64,000 nt of DNA, from positions 62,001 to 126,000 of the forward strand of contig DBHK01000027.1 in assembly GCA_002295635.1 (NCBI GenBank). The letters run 5' to 3'. Below are positions 52,148-61,419 of this stretch, in pieces; positions within the stretch are counted from its first letter, which is position 1, and each line of letters starts with the position of its first letter. The position numbers and the translations under genes are program-made. This stretch comes from UBA830 sp002295635. GTDB taxonomy: Bacteria > Pseudomonadota > Alphaproteobacteria > MPNO01 > UBA830. Below the pieces are notes generated by a model. It was not told the DNA's origin, made no database searches, and saw only the letters and a list, made by a program, of their open reading frames with translations.

Positions 52148-54229
52148 TTGTTTCGTTCGGTTGATAGCTTACTCCGTCCTATGACTATAGCGATAGTTGG
52201 GGCATCGGAAACGGGCGGGGCTGGCTGGCCAAAGGGGCTTTATGAGAACTTGGCGTATGAAGGGTTCCCAGCGCGTGTTTATTTGGTCAATCCGCGTCGA
52301 CAGGAACTATGGGGCCATAAGGTATATCCCGATTTTGCGTCGCTCCCCGAAGTGATAGATCTCGCTATCGTCATCATCCCGGCCGAAGCGATCCCCAATT
52401 TATTGGTGGAAGCTGCAGAGGCCGGGACACGTAACGCGTTGATCTATGCATCTCGGTTCGGCGAAGGTGGTGATGAAGTCGGTGCGGAACGTGCCGCGGC
52501 TATCCGAAAAATATGTTCGCAGACGGGCCTACGTGTCGCTGGACCTAATTGTATGGGGACAATTTCTCTACCGGAACGTCTTCTTTTTTATCCCACATCG
52601 CGAGTCCGTGGGTTGCCGACCGGGCCGGTAGGGGTTGTATTCCAGTCGGGTGGTACTTTCCAATTTTGGCTGGAGCAGGGTGCAACACGCGGACTCGGCT
52701 ATTCATATGCGGTGTCTAGCGGAAATGAACTCGATCTTGATATGGCTGATTTTATCAATTTTCTAGTCGATGATGATCATACCCGCGTGATCTCATGTAT
52801 GGCGGAGGGGGTGCGGCGGCCCGATGCACTCATGAAAGCTGCGGCTCGGGCTTTCGAAGCTGGCAAGCCAATACTGATGCTTAAGGTGGGAAAAAGCATT
52901 GCGGGACAAGCCGCAGCCGAGAGCCATACCGGGGCACTCGCGACCGATGATCATGTTTTCACTGCGATGTGCCATAAATACGGAGTAGTGGTCGTAGATA
53001 CTTTAGATGCGTTAATCGAGATGAGCCTCGCTTTTTCTGCCGGCCGCCTACCAAGAGGTAAACGAGTGGCGATGGTTGGATATTCGGGCGGCGCAAAGGG
53101 GCTGTTCCTTGATATCGCCGAACAGGTCGGCCTATGCTTGCCTGAATTTTCGGCAGAAACCCAGAAGATACTTCGCAAGTATATCGATCCTGGCGTTCCC
53201 GCTAGCAACCCCTTAGATACCGGCGCTCGCCTCGCGCGACGTTTCGAAGATTTCTCGGAGGTCGCAAAAGTGGTGGCCGAGGACCCAAATATCGACATGA
53301 TCTCAGTCCAGGGGCAGTTACCTCTAGTCGAGGGCTCTTCGGGGGATCCAGATCTGTTTCGTCAGATCCGTGAAAGTACCGGCAAACCCGTGGTAGCACA
53401 TAACCGAATGTCTCAGAATATGGACGACGCTGGGCGCGCGTTTCAAGAAGCAGCTGGAATACCGTTTCTGCAGCGACTGCCAGAGGTTGCCACTACGTTA
53501 AAAGGGCTTGCCGACTATGCAGAGCGCCGCGACCGAGGAATTACTATTTATGAGACTGATCCGGTTTCTGCCGATCTCGATATTCCGATCGAGGAGGTAC
53601 TTGCGAACCACGGGATTTTGGGACCGAAATCTGCTTTCGCGCTTTCGGCGGCGGAGGTTGGTGACAAAGCGTCCGAACTCGGTTTTCCTGTTGTGGTCAA
53701 AATCGTTTCACCCCAGGCGGTTCACAAGACAGAGGTTGGCGGTGTTGCGCTGAATATGGCGTCGGCAGGGCAAGTAATTGAGGAGGCGCAGAAAATGTCA
53801 GATAGGTTACTGGCGACCGAACCGGCTGCTATTATTGAGGGATTTTTGATCCAGAAAATGGTGGAAGGGCTGGAAGTTATCGTCGGTGTTCGGGATGATC
53901 CGCAATTTGGTGCCATGGTCGCGCTAGGTATCGGCGGTGTTATGGTGGAAGCGACGCGAGATGTTGCGTTTCGTCTTTTACCCATCACCAAGGAAGACGT
54001 ATCTGGTATGATCGGAGAATTGCGGTCTAAGGCTGTATTTGGTGCGTTTCGAGGTGCTGCCCCGCGTGATGTGGATGCCCTTTCCGATTCTATCGTCAGC
54101 CTATCGAATTCATGGCCGACCTTGCAGGGTCGGGTCTCAGATATTGAGATCAACCCAATCATGGTGGGCGCGGAGGGCGATGGTGTCGTCGCAGTTGATA
54201 TCCGCTACATCGAACGTAAAAAACACTGA
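52148..54229 (+). CDS. ADP-forming acyl-CoA synthetase (acetate-CoA ligase/FerA-like)
   Basis: A 693-residue NDP-forming acyl-CoA synthetase with the fused domain order CoA-binding (about 8-140), succinyl-CoA ligase-like (about 155-450) and ATP-grasp (about 465-690). The phospho-His candidate is His260 in ESHTGALATDD, the conserved site in this family. Feruloyl-CoA synthetase FerA of Sphingobium SYK-6 belongs to this fold type, and the next genes encode an acyl-CoA dehydrogenase and a crotonase close to feruloyl-CoA hydratase-lyase, so an aromatic acid substrate is plausible. The TTG start has GGGAG eight bases upstream; an in-frame ATG at 52181 would cut the Rossmann start. Confidence 0.88.
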   Translation: MFRSVDSLLRPMTIAIVGASETGGAGWPKGLYENLAYEGFPARVYLVNPRRQELWGHKVYPDFASLPEVIDLAIVIIPAEAIPNLLVEAAEAGTRNALIYASRFGEGGDEVGAERAAAIRKICSQTGLRVAGPNCMGTISLPERLLFYPTSRVRGLPTGPVGVVFQSGGTFQFWLEQGATRGLGYSYAVSSGNELDLDMADFINFLVDDDHTRVISCMAEGVRRPDALMKAAARAFEAGKPILMLKVGKSIAGQAAAESHTGALATDDHVFTAMCHKYGVVVVDTLDALIEMSLAFSAGRLPRGKRVAMVGYSGGAKGLFLDIAEQVGLCLPEFSAETQKILRKYIDPGVPASNPLDTGARLARRFEDFSEVAKVVAEDPNIDMISVQGQLPLVEGSSGDPDLFRQIRESTGKPVVAHNRMSQNMDDAGRAFQEAAGIPFLQRLPEVATTLKGLADYAERRDRGITIYETDPVSADLDIPIEEVLANHGILGPKSAFALSAAEVGDKASELGFPVVVKIVSPQAVHKTEVGGVALNMASAGQVIEEAQKMSDRLLATEPAAIIEGFLIQKMVEGLEVIVGVRDDPQFGAMVALGIGGVMVEATRDVAFRLLPITKEDVSGMIGELRSKAVFGAFRGAAPRDVDALSDSIVSLSNSWPTLQGRVSDIEINPIMVGAEGDGVVAVDIRYIERKKH

Positions 54230-54241
54230 GAGGATACGGAT

Positions 54242-55399
54242 ATGGACTTCCAGCTTCCTGAAGAACTACGGATGCTGCAGGAAACGGTACGCCGGTTTGT
54301 CGACCGTGAACTAATCCCTATCGAACAGGACAGCATGGATGGGCCCAAGCTGAAGACCGAAGTTCAGGGGTCTCTGGAAGAAAAAGCTAAAGCGATCGGT
54401 CTTTGGTTGTTCGACGTGCCGGAAGAATATGGCGGGCAGGGGCTTGGTTTGCTTGCGCGGTCGATCGTCTGGACAGAGCTGGCTCGGACTATCGCGCTGC
54501 CAACTAGGAACGTTAATATTTTCGGCCCGATTGTCAGTCCGATCCTTTACTATCTGAACGAAACCCAGAAAGAAAAATACCTGTTTCCGGTACTTGAGGG
54601 AAAGCTGCGGCACTGCTTCGCCCAGACTGAGCCCGAGGCCGGCGGCGACCCTGGTGGGATGCGGACGACCGCGGTGCGTGACGGAAATCATTATGTCATC
54701 AACGGAATGAAACGCTTTATTACCGGGGCAGGGGAGGCAGATTTCGCGCAGGTAATCGCTGCTACTGATCGGGAAAAGGGATCGCGTGGCGGTATTTCTG
54801 CTTTCCTTGTCGACATGGATAGTCCCGGCGTCAAACTGATTAGGGCGCAGGAAACGATGATGAATGACCGCCCTTGGGAAATTGCATTCGAGGACGTGCG
54901 CGTGCCTCCAGAGAATATGATTGGCGAGGAAGGGGACGGGTTTAAATTTGCCCAGAATTGGATCAGCGCTGGTCGTATCCGCCATGGAGCGAGGGGCATT
55001 GGCGTTATCGAGCGGTGCTTAGAGCTTGGCGCCTCGTACGCTAAACAGCGTGAGACATTCGGCAAAAAGCTTGCCGAGCGCCAGTCGGTACAATGGATGC
55101 TGGTGGATTCCTATGCCGATCTGCACATGCTGAGATTGATGGTACACACAGCCGCAGCAAAACATGATGCGGGAGAGGACATCCGATACGATGCCTATAT
55201 GTGCAAGTATCTGGGCGATACAAAATCGTTTGAAGCTGCTGATCGTTGCATGCAGATACACGGAGGAATGGGGCTAACCACGGATTTGCCTATTGAACGG
55301 ATGTGGCGCGACCAGCGTAGTTTCATAATCACCGAAGGCCCGACCGAAATTCTGAAAATGGCACTAGCTAGGCATGTGTTACGGCAGTACGGCGATTAA
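54242..55399 (+). CDS. Acyl-CoA dehydrogenase
   Basis: A 385-residue FAD acyl-CoA dehydrogenase. The N-terminal helical domain starts QLPEELRMLQETVRRFVDREL. The FAD/substrate part has CFAQTEPEAGGDPGGMRTTA and MKRFITGAGEADF, and the C-terminal domain has MQIHGGMGLTTDLPIERMWRDQRS. The catalytic base is probably Glu365 in TEGPTEI. It oxidises an acyl-CoA to the 2-enoyl-CoA with electrons to ETF. It lies 12 bases after the acyl-CoA synthetase, which suggests that it acts on that product, for example a 3-arylpropanoyl-CoA. Confidence 0.92.
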   Translation: MDFQLPEELRMLQETVRRFVDRELIPIEQDSMDGPKLKTEVQGSLEEKAKAIGLWLFDVPEEYGGQGLGLLARSIVWTELARTIALPTRNVNIFGPIVSPILYYLNETQKEKYLFPVLEGKLRHCFAQTEPEAGGDPGGMRTTAVRDGNHYVINGMKRFITGAGEADFAQVIAATDREKGSRGGISAFLVDMDSPGVKLIRAQETMMNDRPWEIAFEDVRVPPENMIGEEGDGFKFAQNWISAGRIRHGARGIGVIERCLELGASYAKQRETFGKKLAERQSVQWMLVDSYADLHMLRLMVHTAAAKHDAGEDIRYDAYMCKYLGDTKSFEAADRCMQIHGGMGLTTDLPIERMWRDQRSFIITEGPTEILKMALARHVLRQYGD

Positions 55400-55611
55400 A
55401 CAGTATAAACCTCTTAATGATATCACTCCGGTAAAAATTAGGTAAAACCTTCATTGAGTGCCCCAAGAGGTCTCGTTTCTGAGAAATAAAACGGCGGTTT
55501 GCGGCACATGTCCTTTTTGAGGGTAGTTTTGACTCGATATGTTGTTTGCGACATCATTTCTTCTGACCAATCAAACGTTTAAGACCATGACGCCTAATAA
55601 GGGGAGAGACA

Positions 55612-56451
55612 ATGTTCGACCATTTCGAATGCGTGAAGGTAGAGATTCAAGACGGCATCGCCTATGTGCGGATGAACCGGCCTGAAAAACGAAACGCCAT
55701 GAATCCGCAACTCCACGATGAGATGGAAGAGGCGCTAACCCATCTGGAAGTCGATCCCGACGCCAAGGTGATAGTAATATGCGGCGCCGGCGGTAATTTC
55801 TCCGCTGGTCAAGATCTGAAGATGTTTTTCCGCGAAAACGAAAAGAACCCTCTGGGGCGAAAGACTGCCCAGCGTGCCGCTAACCGATGGCGCTGGGAAA
55901 TTCTCTATAATTACGACAAGCCGACTATTTCTATGGTAGAGGGCTATTGCGTAGGCGGCGCGTTCATGCAGCTCTTGGCGACCGATTTTGCGGTTGCTGC
56001 TGAAGACGCTACGTTCTCCCTGTCAGAGGTTAATTGGGGGATTCTCCCCGGTGCGCTGGTTTCCAAGGTTGTATCCGATGCTGTCCTGCCACGTCATGCG
56101 TTGTATTACTGTTGCCTAGGAGAGCCCTTCAACGGGCCTGAAGCTGAACGCATCGGAATGATCAATTTTGCGGTGCCGGCCACCGAACTTGAATCCAAGG
56201 TTGAAGAGCTGGCTCACAAGCTGATGGCAAAAAGTCCCCGAGTTCTGCGTGCAACCAAACAGGCTGTGCGAAATGTGAGAACCATGGATTTCGGCCAGTC
56301 TTATGATTATCTCGCCGAAAAAGGACAGGCGATTAAGGTTGGAGATCAGGAGGACTCCTACAATACGGGACTTCGCCAGTTCCTCGATGAGAAAAGCTAT
56401 AAACCAACCTTTGAGCCCTTCAAGACTGGCACTTTGATCGAAAAGAAGTAA
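55612..56451 (+). CDS. Crotonase family, related to hydroxycinnamoyl-CoA hydratase-lyase
   Basis: A 279-residue enoyl-CoA hydratase/isomerase. It has the crotonase oxyanion-hole regions GAGGNFSAGQDLK and CVGGAFMQLLATDF, and LSEVNWGILPGALVSK, which matches my memory of the hydroxycinnamoyl-CoA hydratase-lyase (HCHL) of Pseudomonas. Glu139 aligns with HCHL Glu143. Ala235 in DYLAEK aligns with HCHL Tyr239, a residue important for lyase chemistry, so this may be a hydratase only or have a different substrate. GGGGAGAGAC before the ATG is a strong ribosome binding site. It lies 212 bases after the acyl-CoA dehydrogenase in the same direction. Confidence 0.87.
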   Translation: MFDHFECVKVEIQDGIAYVRMNRPEKRNAMNPQLHDEMEEALTHLEVDPDAKVIVICGAGGNFSAGQDLKMFFRENEKNPLGRKTAQRAANRWRWEILYNYDKPTISMVEGYCVGGAFMQLLATDFAVAAEDATFSLSEVNWGILPGALVSKVVSDAVLPRHALYYCCLGEPFNGPEAERIGMINFAVPATELESKVEELAHKLMAKSPRVLRATKQAVRNVRTMDFGQSYDYLAEKGQAIKVGDQEDSYNTGLRQFLDEKSYKPTFEPFKTGTLIEKK

Positions 56452-56599
56452 ATTCGTATGGCCGTGTTATGACCGAAAGAAATCATCTGGACAGCATTTC
56501 CGCATATGCGTGAGAACCGATCCAAGTCAAATTCAAAAACCGATCGGAATGTGTTTGGTTTAGGAAATAGTCTAGATATTGTCTGGTTAACAGCCGAAT

Positions 56600-57694
56600 T
56601 TACTGGACCTTGCCACGCGCATCGACCGGCCACACGTCTACCACTTCGTCTCCCTTAAGTACTATATAGGTATCGTAAAGGTTAGTGGTGGTGTCGCAAT
56701 GGCTCGGGGTCAGCTGAATCTTATCGCCGATGTTTAGCGGAACGTCCGCGCCGTCTTTCATTCTTAAGATTCCGTGTTCATCTCCGCCATATTCGAATAC
56801 ACAGCCCTCGATCCCATGAACGACAGGTACGCCATGATCATTGCTGGCGGATTTCAGGCCGACGTCGATGATAACGCGACCCGTTTCGGGCTTGCTGACG
56901 ACGGCGGTTAGGATGAATAGTGCGTTTTCAAAGGGCGGTGCGTTGGCGTCGGGCCAGCCGATGCTGCCATAGCGCGAATCCATGAATACGTATGACCCTG
57001 TCTGAATTTCCGTTAGAAGGCCACGATCGAGATCGAACGGCGACGTGCCGGTGCCGCCACCGGTGCGGATACCGACCTGAAGGCCGGCGTTCTCTACCTC
57101 GGCGATGGTGGCCGCCAGTTTGTCTAGGCCAGTTTCGGTCTGCGTAGCGCGCTCTGCCGGGTCGACCGTCATCTGGATCTTGCCCTGATAACCCTGTAGG
57201 CCGGCGAAGTTTAGGCACGGGTGCCCGGAAATGATCTGCGCCAGCCGCGCTGCTTCCGGTCCGGGCGCAACGCCGCAGCGGCCCTGACCGATATCGACCT
57301 CGACTAACACGTCCAGCGCCACGCCTCCCAGTTGTGCGATCCTCCCCAGCATGTTGATATTTTCCTCGTTGTCCGCGACGACCGAGATCCGCGCCTGATT
57401 GCGGGCAGCCAGTAGGCGGCCGATCTTGCTTTCGCCGACCACTGGTGTGGTGATCAGAATATCGTCGATGCCTTTGCTGACCAAGACTTCGGCCTCGCCA
57501 AGCTTGGCGCAGCATACCCCAGTGGCACCGGCGTCGATCTGCATACGGGCTACGGTCGCGGACTTATGTGTCTTAGCGTGTGGGCGATAGGAAATACCCG
57601 CTGCTTCCGTCATGTTCTTCATACGCGCGATGTTGCGTTCAAGTGCGTCCGCATCGATGGTTAGGACGGGCGTATCAAGGTCTTCGGCTTTCAC
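56600..57694 (-). CDS. DSD1/D-threonine aldolase-like PLP enzyme (alanine racemase N-terminal fold)
   Basis: A 364-residue fold-type III PLP enzyme. The PLP lysine is Lys41 in YRPHAKTHKS, followed by a TIM barrel and a C-terminal beta domain with a probable metal site, His332 and Cys333, in PSHCDTTTNLYD. Known relatives are metal-dependent D-threonine aldolase and D-serine dehydratase. The exact D-amino acid substrate is unknown. The start overlaps the amidohydrolase stop by four bases, so the two are coupled; with the gamma-glutamyltransferase they form a likely unit for amino acid or amide breakdown. Confidence 0.88.
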   Translation of the reverse strand: MKAEDLDTPVLTIDADALERNIARMKNMTEAAGISYRPHAKTHKSATVARMQIDAGATGVCCAKLGEAEVLVSKGIDDILITTPVVGESKIGRLLAARNQARISVVADNEENINMLGRIAQLGGVALDVLVEVDIGQGRCGVAPGPEAARLAQIISGHPCLNFAGLQGYQGKIQMTVDPAERATQTETGLDKLAATIAEVENAGLQVGIRTGGGTGTSPFDLDRGLLTEIQTGSYVFMDSRYGSIGWPDANAPPFENALFILTAVVSKPETGRVIIDVGLKSASNDHGVPVVHGIEGCVFEYGGDEHGILRMKDGADVPLNIGDKIQLTPSHCDTTTNLYDTYIVLKGDEVVDVWPVDARGKVQ

Positions 57695-59376
57695 GTTGAC
57701 ACCTCCCGCTCGTAGACGATCTTGCCGCCAACAATGGTCGTTTCAGCCACGATGTCTTTGATTTTTTCCTCTGCACAGGTCAACGGATCGTCCGACAGGA
57801 CGGCCATATCGCCAAGCTTACCTTCCTCTATCGAGCCCTTCTTGTCTTCCTCGAACGTCAGATGGGCGCCGCCCATGGTGCCACAGCGCAGCGCGTCTTC
57901 GCGGCTCAGGGCCTGATCAGGTGCGATACGGTCCTCGGAAATCATGTTCCAGCGCGAAACGACGTGCCACATAGGATAGAAGAGAGTGGTCGGTACGTTA
58001 TCTGTGGCGAGCCCGATATTTACGCCGGCATCCAGTAGGCGGCGCATCGGTGCAATATCGTTCAGCCGTTCCCGGCCAAGCTCTTCGCGCAGGATGTGGC
58101 CGTGCTTGTATATATAGCGGTTGGTGTGGGTCGTCATGACGACGCCGAGGTCAGCGGCCTTCTGAATTTGTTCGGTATTTAGGACGTCCAGATGACCGAT
58201 CACCCAGCGTTTAGCAGTGATATCCACCGCGCGATTAACCTCTTCGAACATGTCGAGGAACCGGGGGCCAATGACGGCCAGTCGGATTCCGTTGCGCGCC
58301 GCATCAATCATGAATTCGACCATGCGGTTTTGTGGCACGCCGTTGTCATAATTGAACCCCGACCAGCCGGTATAGGGGGCGGCGGTGGCACGGAAGATCG
58401 CGTCTGCATCCATCCCAGTATCCGTGAACATGCCACCGACACGCAGCCAGTCGTCTCCGAGGCCACGCTGCCCCAGCCACGATGCCCAGTTCTGCATGAC
58501 GGTGGAGTATTTTATGTCATTGGCTCCACCCCAAGCTGGGCTGTAGACGAGATGCGCGCGCACTGTGGCTTCGCCTGCAGCGTGAACCGCTTGATAGGTA
58601 TTGATCAGTTCTTGTGCCGCACCGTGTTCTTCTAGGGTGCTAGTGGTGCCAGTGGAATTGTATATCATCATGGCTTTTTTTAGCCCTGCGACCCGGTCGG
58701 AATGTGTGAAACGCGGGGCCATATGGAAATATCCAAGTTCCGCCACCGGCATAAAATGCTGTTCGCGGATCAACCCGGTCAGTTCGCCCGCGGAATCTTT
58801 TTCGAATTCGATGGTCGATGTCGCCGGATCGGTATTTTTCGAAATGCCGGCGAGGTCAAATGCCTGCGTATTGACAACCGACTCCAGCGGTAGCTGGTGA
58901 CGCCAGAAGCCCCAGATCGGTCGGATATAAACTGGATTGTCCGGAGCTGCTTCGTCCAACTCCTGTCGCGTCGGAAATCGGTTTTCAACAAGGCACCCCG
59001 GTACGTTCCAGTAATATGGGGGATCGCCGACCGGCATGGTCACGATCCATTCGCCAGGTGCGGCGTTCGCTGCCAGTGTGCGTATCCGGTCGATTACGTC
59101 GCCGACGGTTTTACAGCCTCCCAGTGATGGAAACACGTCCTTCAGCCCTTCGCGATCCATATGCGCGTGGCCGTCTATCAGTCCGGGAATCACGGTGCGA
59201 CCGCCTGCATCGACGACATGGGTGTGGGGCCCGGTCAGTGCCGAAACCTCCCCTGCCCCGCCGACCGCGACGATATTATCGCCTTTCATGGCGACTGCTT
59301 CGGCGATGGAGTTCGACGCATCGACGGTGGCGATTTTACCGTTTGTGACGATCACATCGGGATGAAATTCAGGCAC
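57691..59376 (-). CDS. Amidohydrolase family protein (YtcJ-like, metal dependent)
   Basis: A 561-residue member of the amidohydrolase superfamily. The metal-binding HxH is His70 and His72 in PGLIDGHAHMDREG; later metal and catalytic residues lie in WVIGHLDVL and GLATDNVPTTLFYPMWH. The N-terminal and C-terminal beta-sandwich parts (VIVTNGKIATVD; GKLGDMAVLSDDPL) are present. I chose GTG at 59376 because AGGAG lies seven bases upstream; a TTG at 59412 would give a longer protein with no ribosome binding site. It is a hydrolase of unknown amide or similar substrate, coupled with the PLP enzyme downstream. Confidence 0.88.
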   Translation of the reverse strand: MPEFHPDVIVTNGKIATVDASNSIAEAVAMKGDNIVAVGGAGEVSALTGPHTHVVDAGGRTVIPGLIDGHAHMDREGLKDVFPSLGGCKTVGDVIDRIRTLAANAAPGEWIVTMPVGDPPYYWNVPGCLVENRFPTRQELDEAAPDNPVYIRPIWGFWRHQLPLESVVNTQAFDLAGISKNTDPATSTIEFEKDSAGELTGLIREQHFMPVAELGYFHMAPRFTHSDRVAGLKKAMMIYNSTGTTSTLEEHGAAQELINTYQAVHAAGEATVRAHLVYSPAWGGANDIKYSTVMQNWASWLGQRGLGDDWLRVGGMFTDTGMDADAIFRATAAPYTGWSGFNYDNGVPQNRMVEFMIDAARNGIRLAVIGPRFLDMFEEVNRAVDITAKRWVIGHLDVLNTEQIQKAADLGVVMTTHTNRYIYKHGHILREELGRERLNDIAPMRRLLDAGVNIGLATDNVPTTLFYPMWHVVSRWNMISEDRIAPDQALSREDALRCGTMGGAHLTFEEDKKGSIEEGKLGDMAVLSDDPLTCAEEKIKDIVAETTIVGGKIVYEREVST

Positions 59377-59462
59377 ATTTCTTCTCCTGTTCCGGCCCAT
59401 CACCCCCTTCAACCACCTTAAAGCCTGATACCGTAGGCGACTTCGGGAAGCGGGCTAGTGTG

Positions 59463-61043
59463 TTATCTGCCGACTGCTGACGCTTCGCGCCGCGTATCCG
59501 CTGCCCCGGTCAGTACGCCGTTGTCTAGGACTTCGATCGTCTTGGCAGATCCGAAATACGATGCACCGGAGCCGTGCTTAACCTCGTGGCCGCGGCGACC
59601 CAGTTCCTCGGCAATTTCCTCTGGATACCCGTCTTCCAGCATGAAAGAGCCATCAAGGCCGACCGACCAGCGAGGACTTTCGATGGCGGTTGTCAGTTCC
59701 ATGCCGCGGTCGACGAGGTTAGTCAGCACTTGGACCATCGACAGCGTCTGGCCGGGCCCGCCTGGCGTGGTCATCAGGTATTTCGGCTTACCGTCCTTCA
59801 GCACTATGACGGGATTCAGCGTGTGCGACGGTCGTTTACGAGGAGCGACGTTACGCGGATCATCTTCGTCGACGCAAAATCCGGTCATCCGATTATTCAT
59901 CAGGATTCCGGTGCCCGGATCCATGAAGGCGCTGCCAAACACGTGAAATACTGACTGCACAACCGACATTGCGTTGCCATCGCAATCGGCAATGACGATA
60001 CAGGACGTACCGCCCTTGTTTTCGAAGGTCTTAGGATCGGTACCATTGACGACGATGTTCTGAAGATTTTTCGTGGTAACCTCTCCCATTAGGCTTTTGA
60101 TTGGTATGTCAACAACCCGCGGATCGGATATGTAGGGCTGTCCAAGGGTGAATGCCCCTTGCATGGCGCGGATCAGATAATCTAGACGGTCGGTATCGTT
60201 ATCTGAAATTTCTTCCGAAGACAGTGCCGAGAGCCCATTGAGCTGCAACAACATCAGCATGCCGTATGAATTAGGTGGCATCACCTGTACCGTATAACCA
60301 CGATAATCGGTCGACAGCGGATCTACCCATTCAGGTTCATATCCCGCAAACTGATCAGCGGAGAGTAGACCACCATTAGAAACTATATAGTCGCCTATCG
60401 ATTTCGCAATATTGCCCTCGTAAAACACCGCACTTTTGTTAGATGCAATTTTACAGAGAGTATCTGCGAGGGCCGGCTGCCGTAGTATTTCACCTTCTTG
60501 GATTCGGTTACCCCCATCGTCAAAATAAAGCTTACGGCATGCGGGGTCGGCCATTACATCATTGCGGAAGAGATCAAGGCCGGCTGTCATAACACGTGAA
60601 CTGGGGTGCGCTTTTGCCGCATCTATCGCGTCCTCGAAGAGTTCCTCCCACGGCATTTTTCCATAGCGTTCATGTAGGCGCTCCCATCCTCTAACCATTC
60701 CAGGAACCGAAACCGCGGTAGGCCCGCGATCGGGGATACCGTTTTTAAAGTATTCCGATGTTGCACCGTCGGGTGCATGACCGGTCGCATTGAGCCCAAT
60801 AGTATTTCCCTTCGCGGCATCGTGATAAAGGAAAAATGCGTCTCCTCCCAGTGAGGTTGCCTGTTGCAAAACCACAGACAGTGTCGCGGAAGTCGAAATC
60901 ATAGCATCAACCAGAGTTCCTCCCCGATCCAGGGTGCGCAAGCCTGCCATTGAGGCCAATGAGTGTCCGGATACAACCATCCCCTTGGTACCGTAGACTG
61001 GGGAGCGGGCCAGTCTTACTCCAGCAAATACATCCGTCGCCAT
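59463..61043 (-). CDS. Gamma-glutamyltransferase family protein
   Basis: A 526-residue Ntn-hydrolase precursor of the gamma-glutamyltranspeptidase family. The nucleophile Thr after autocleavage is probably in NKGGTSCIVIADCDGNAMSVV; the substrate-binding GGPGQTLSMVQVLTNLVDRGM and AIESPRW near the end fit. There is no obvious signal peptide, so it may act in the cytoplasm, unlike classical periplasmic GGT. Such members also include cephalosporin acylase-like and amide-cleaving enzymes. The ATG at 61043 has GGGAGG six bases upstream. It lies upstream of the amidohydrolase in the same direction. Confidence 0.9.
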   Translation of the reverse strand: MATDVFAGVRLARSPVYGTKGMVVSGHSLASMAGLRTLDRGGTLVDAMISTSATLSVVLQQATSLGGDAFFLYHDAAKGNTIGLNATGHAPDGATSEYFKNGIPDRGPTAVSVPGMVRGWERLHERYGKMPWEELFEDAIDAAKAHPSSRVMTAGLDLFRNDVMADPACRKLYFDDGGNRIQEGEILRQPALADTLCKIASNKSAVFYEGNIAKSIGDYIVSNGGLLSADQFAGYEPEWVDPLSTDYRGYTVQVMPPNSYGMLMLLQLNGLSALSSEEISDNDTDRLDYLIRAMQGAFTLGQPYISDPRVVDIPIKSLMGEVTTKNLQNIVVNGTDPKTFENKGGTSCIVIADCDGNAMSVVQSVFHVFGSAFMDPGTGILMNNRMTGFCVDEDDPRNVAPRKRPSHTLNPVIVLKDGKPKYLMTTPGGPGQTLSMVQVLTNLVDRGMELTTAIESPRWSVGLDGSFMLEDGYPEEIAEELGRRGHEVKHGSGASYFGSAKTIEVLDNGVLTGAADTRREASAVGR

Positions 61044-61419
61044 TGAAATCCTCCCAGTTGATTTGTGGAATGTCGGCAATGGTCGACGGGGTGTCAATGT
61101 GCTGTTTTCAGTATGTCCGAATCTACCAGGCGAATTGGCAATGATACGTTCGAGGTCCTAACCTCAGCGGATATGGTTATGAACAATGGAAAAATTTGAT
61201 TTAATTGGAGTAACGTTAATTTTTATTTGGTTATGAGCTTGGTATTTAGAAAATTGGCTTTCGTATTACTTGGAAACCCGGGTATCGTTCTGGCTAGCGG
61301 ACTTTCGTTGAGAGAAATTTCCTTTACTCCTTCGCTTATCCTCGAGATATGCTCAAAAAATAATAGGTCGGTATAGACGATACGAAAAATCAGATCAGAA
61401 AATATGGTGATTTTGGTTA
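61044..61419. other. Divergent intergenic region before the DUF1800 gene
   Basis: About 375 bases between the gamma-glutamyltransferase and DUF1800 starts. It is AT-rich in its second half and should hold promoters for both. No gene, tRNA or strong hairpin was found. Confidence 0.5.
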
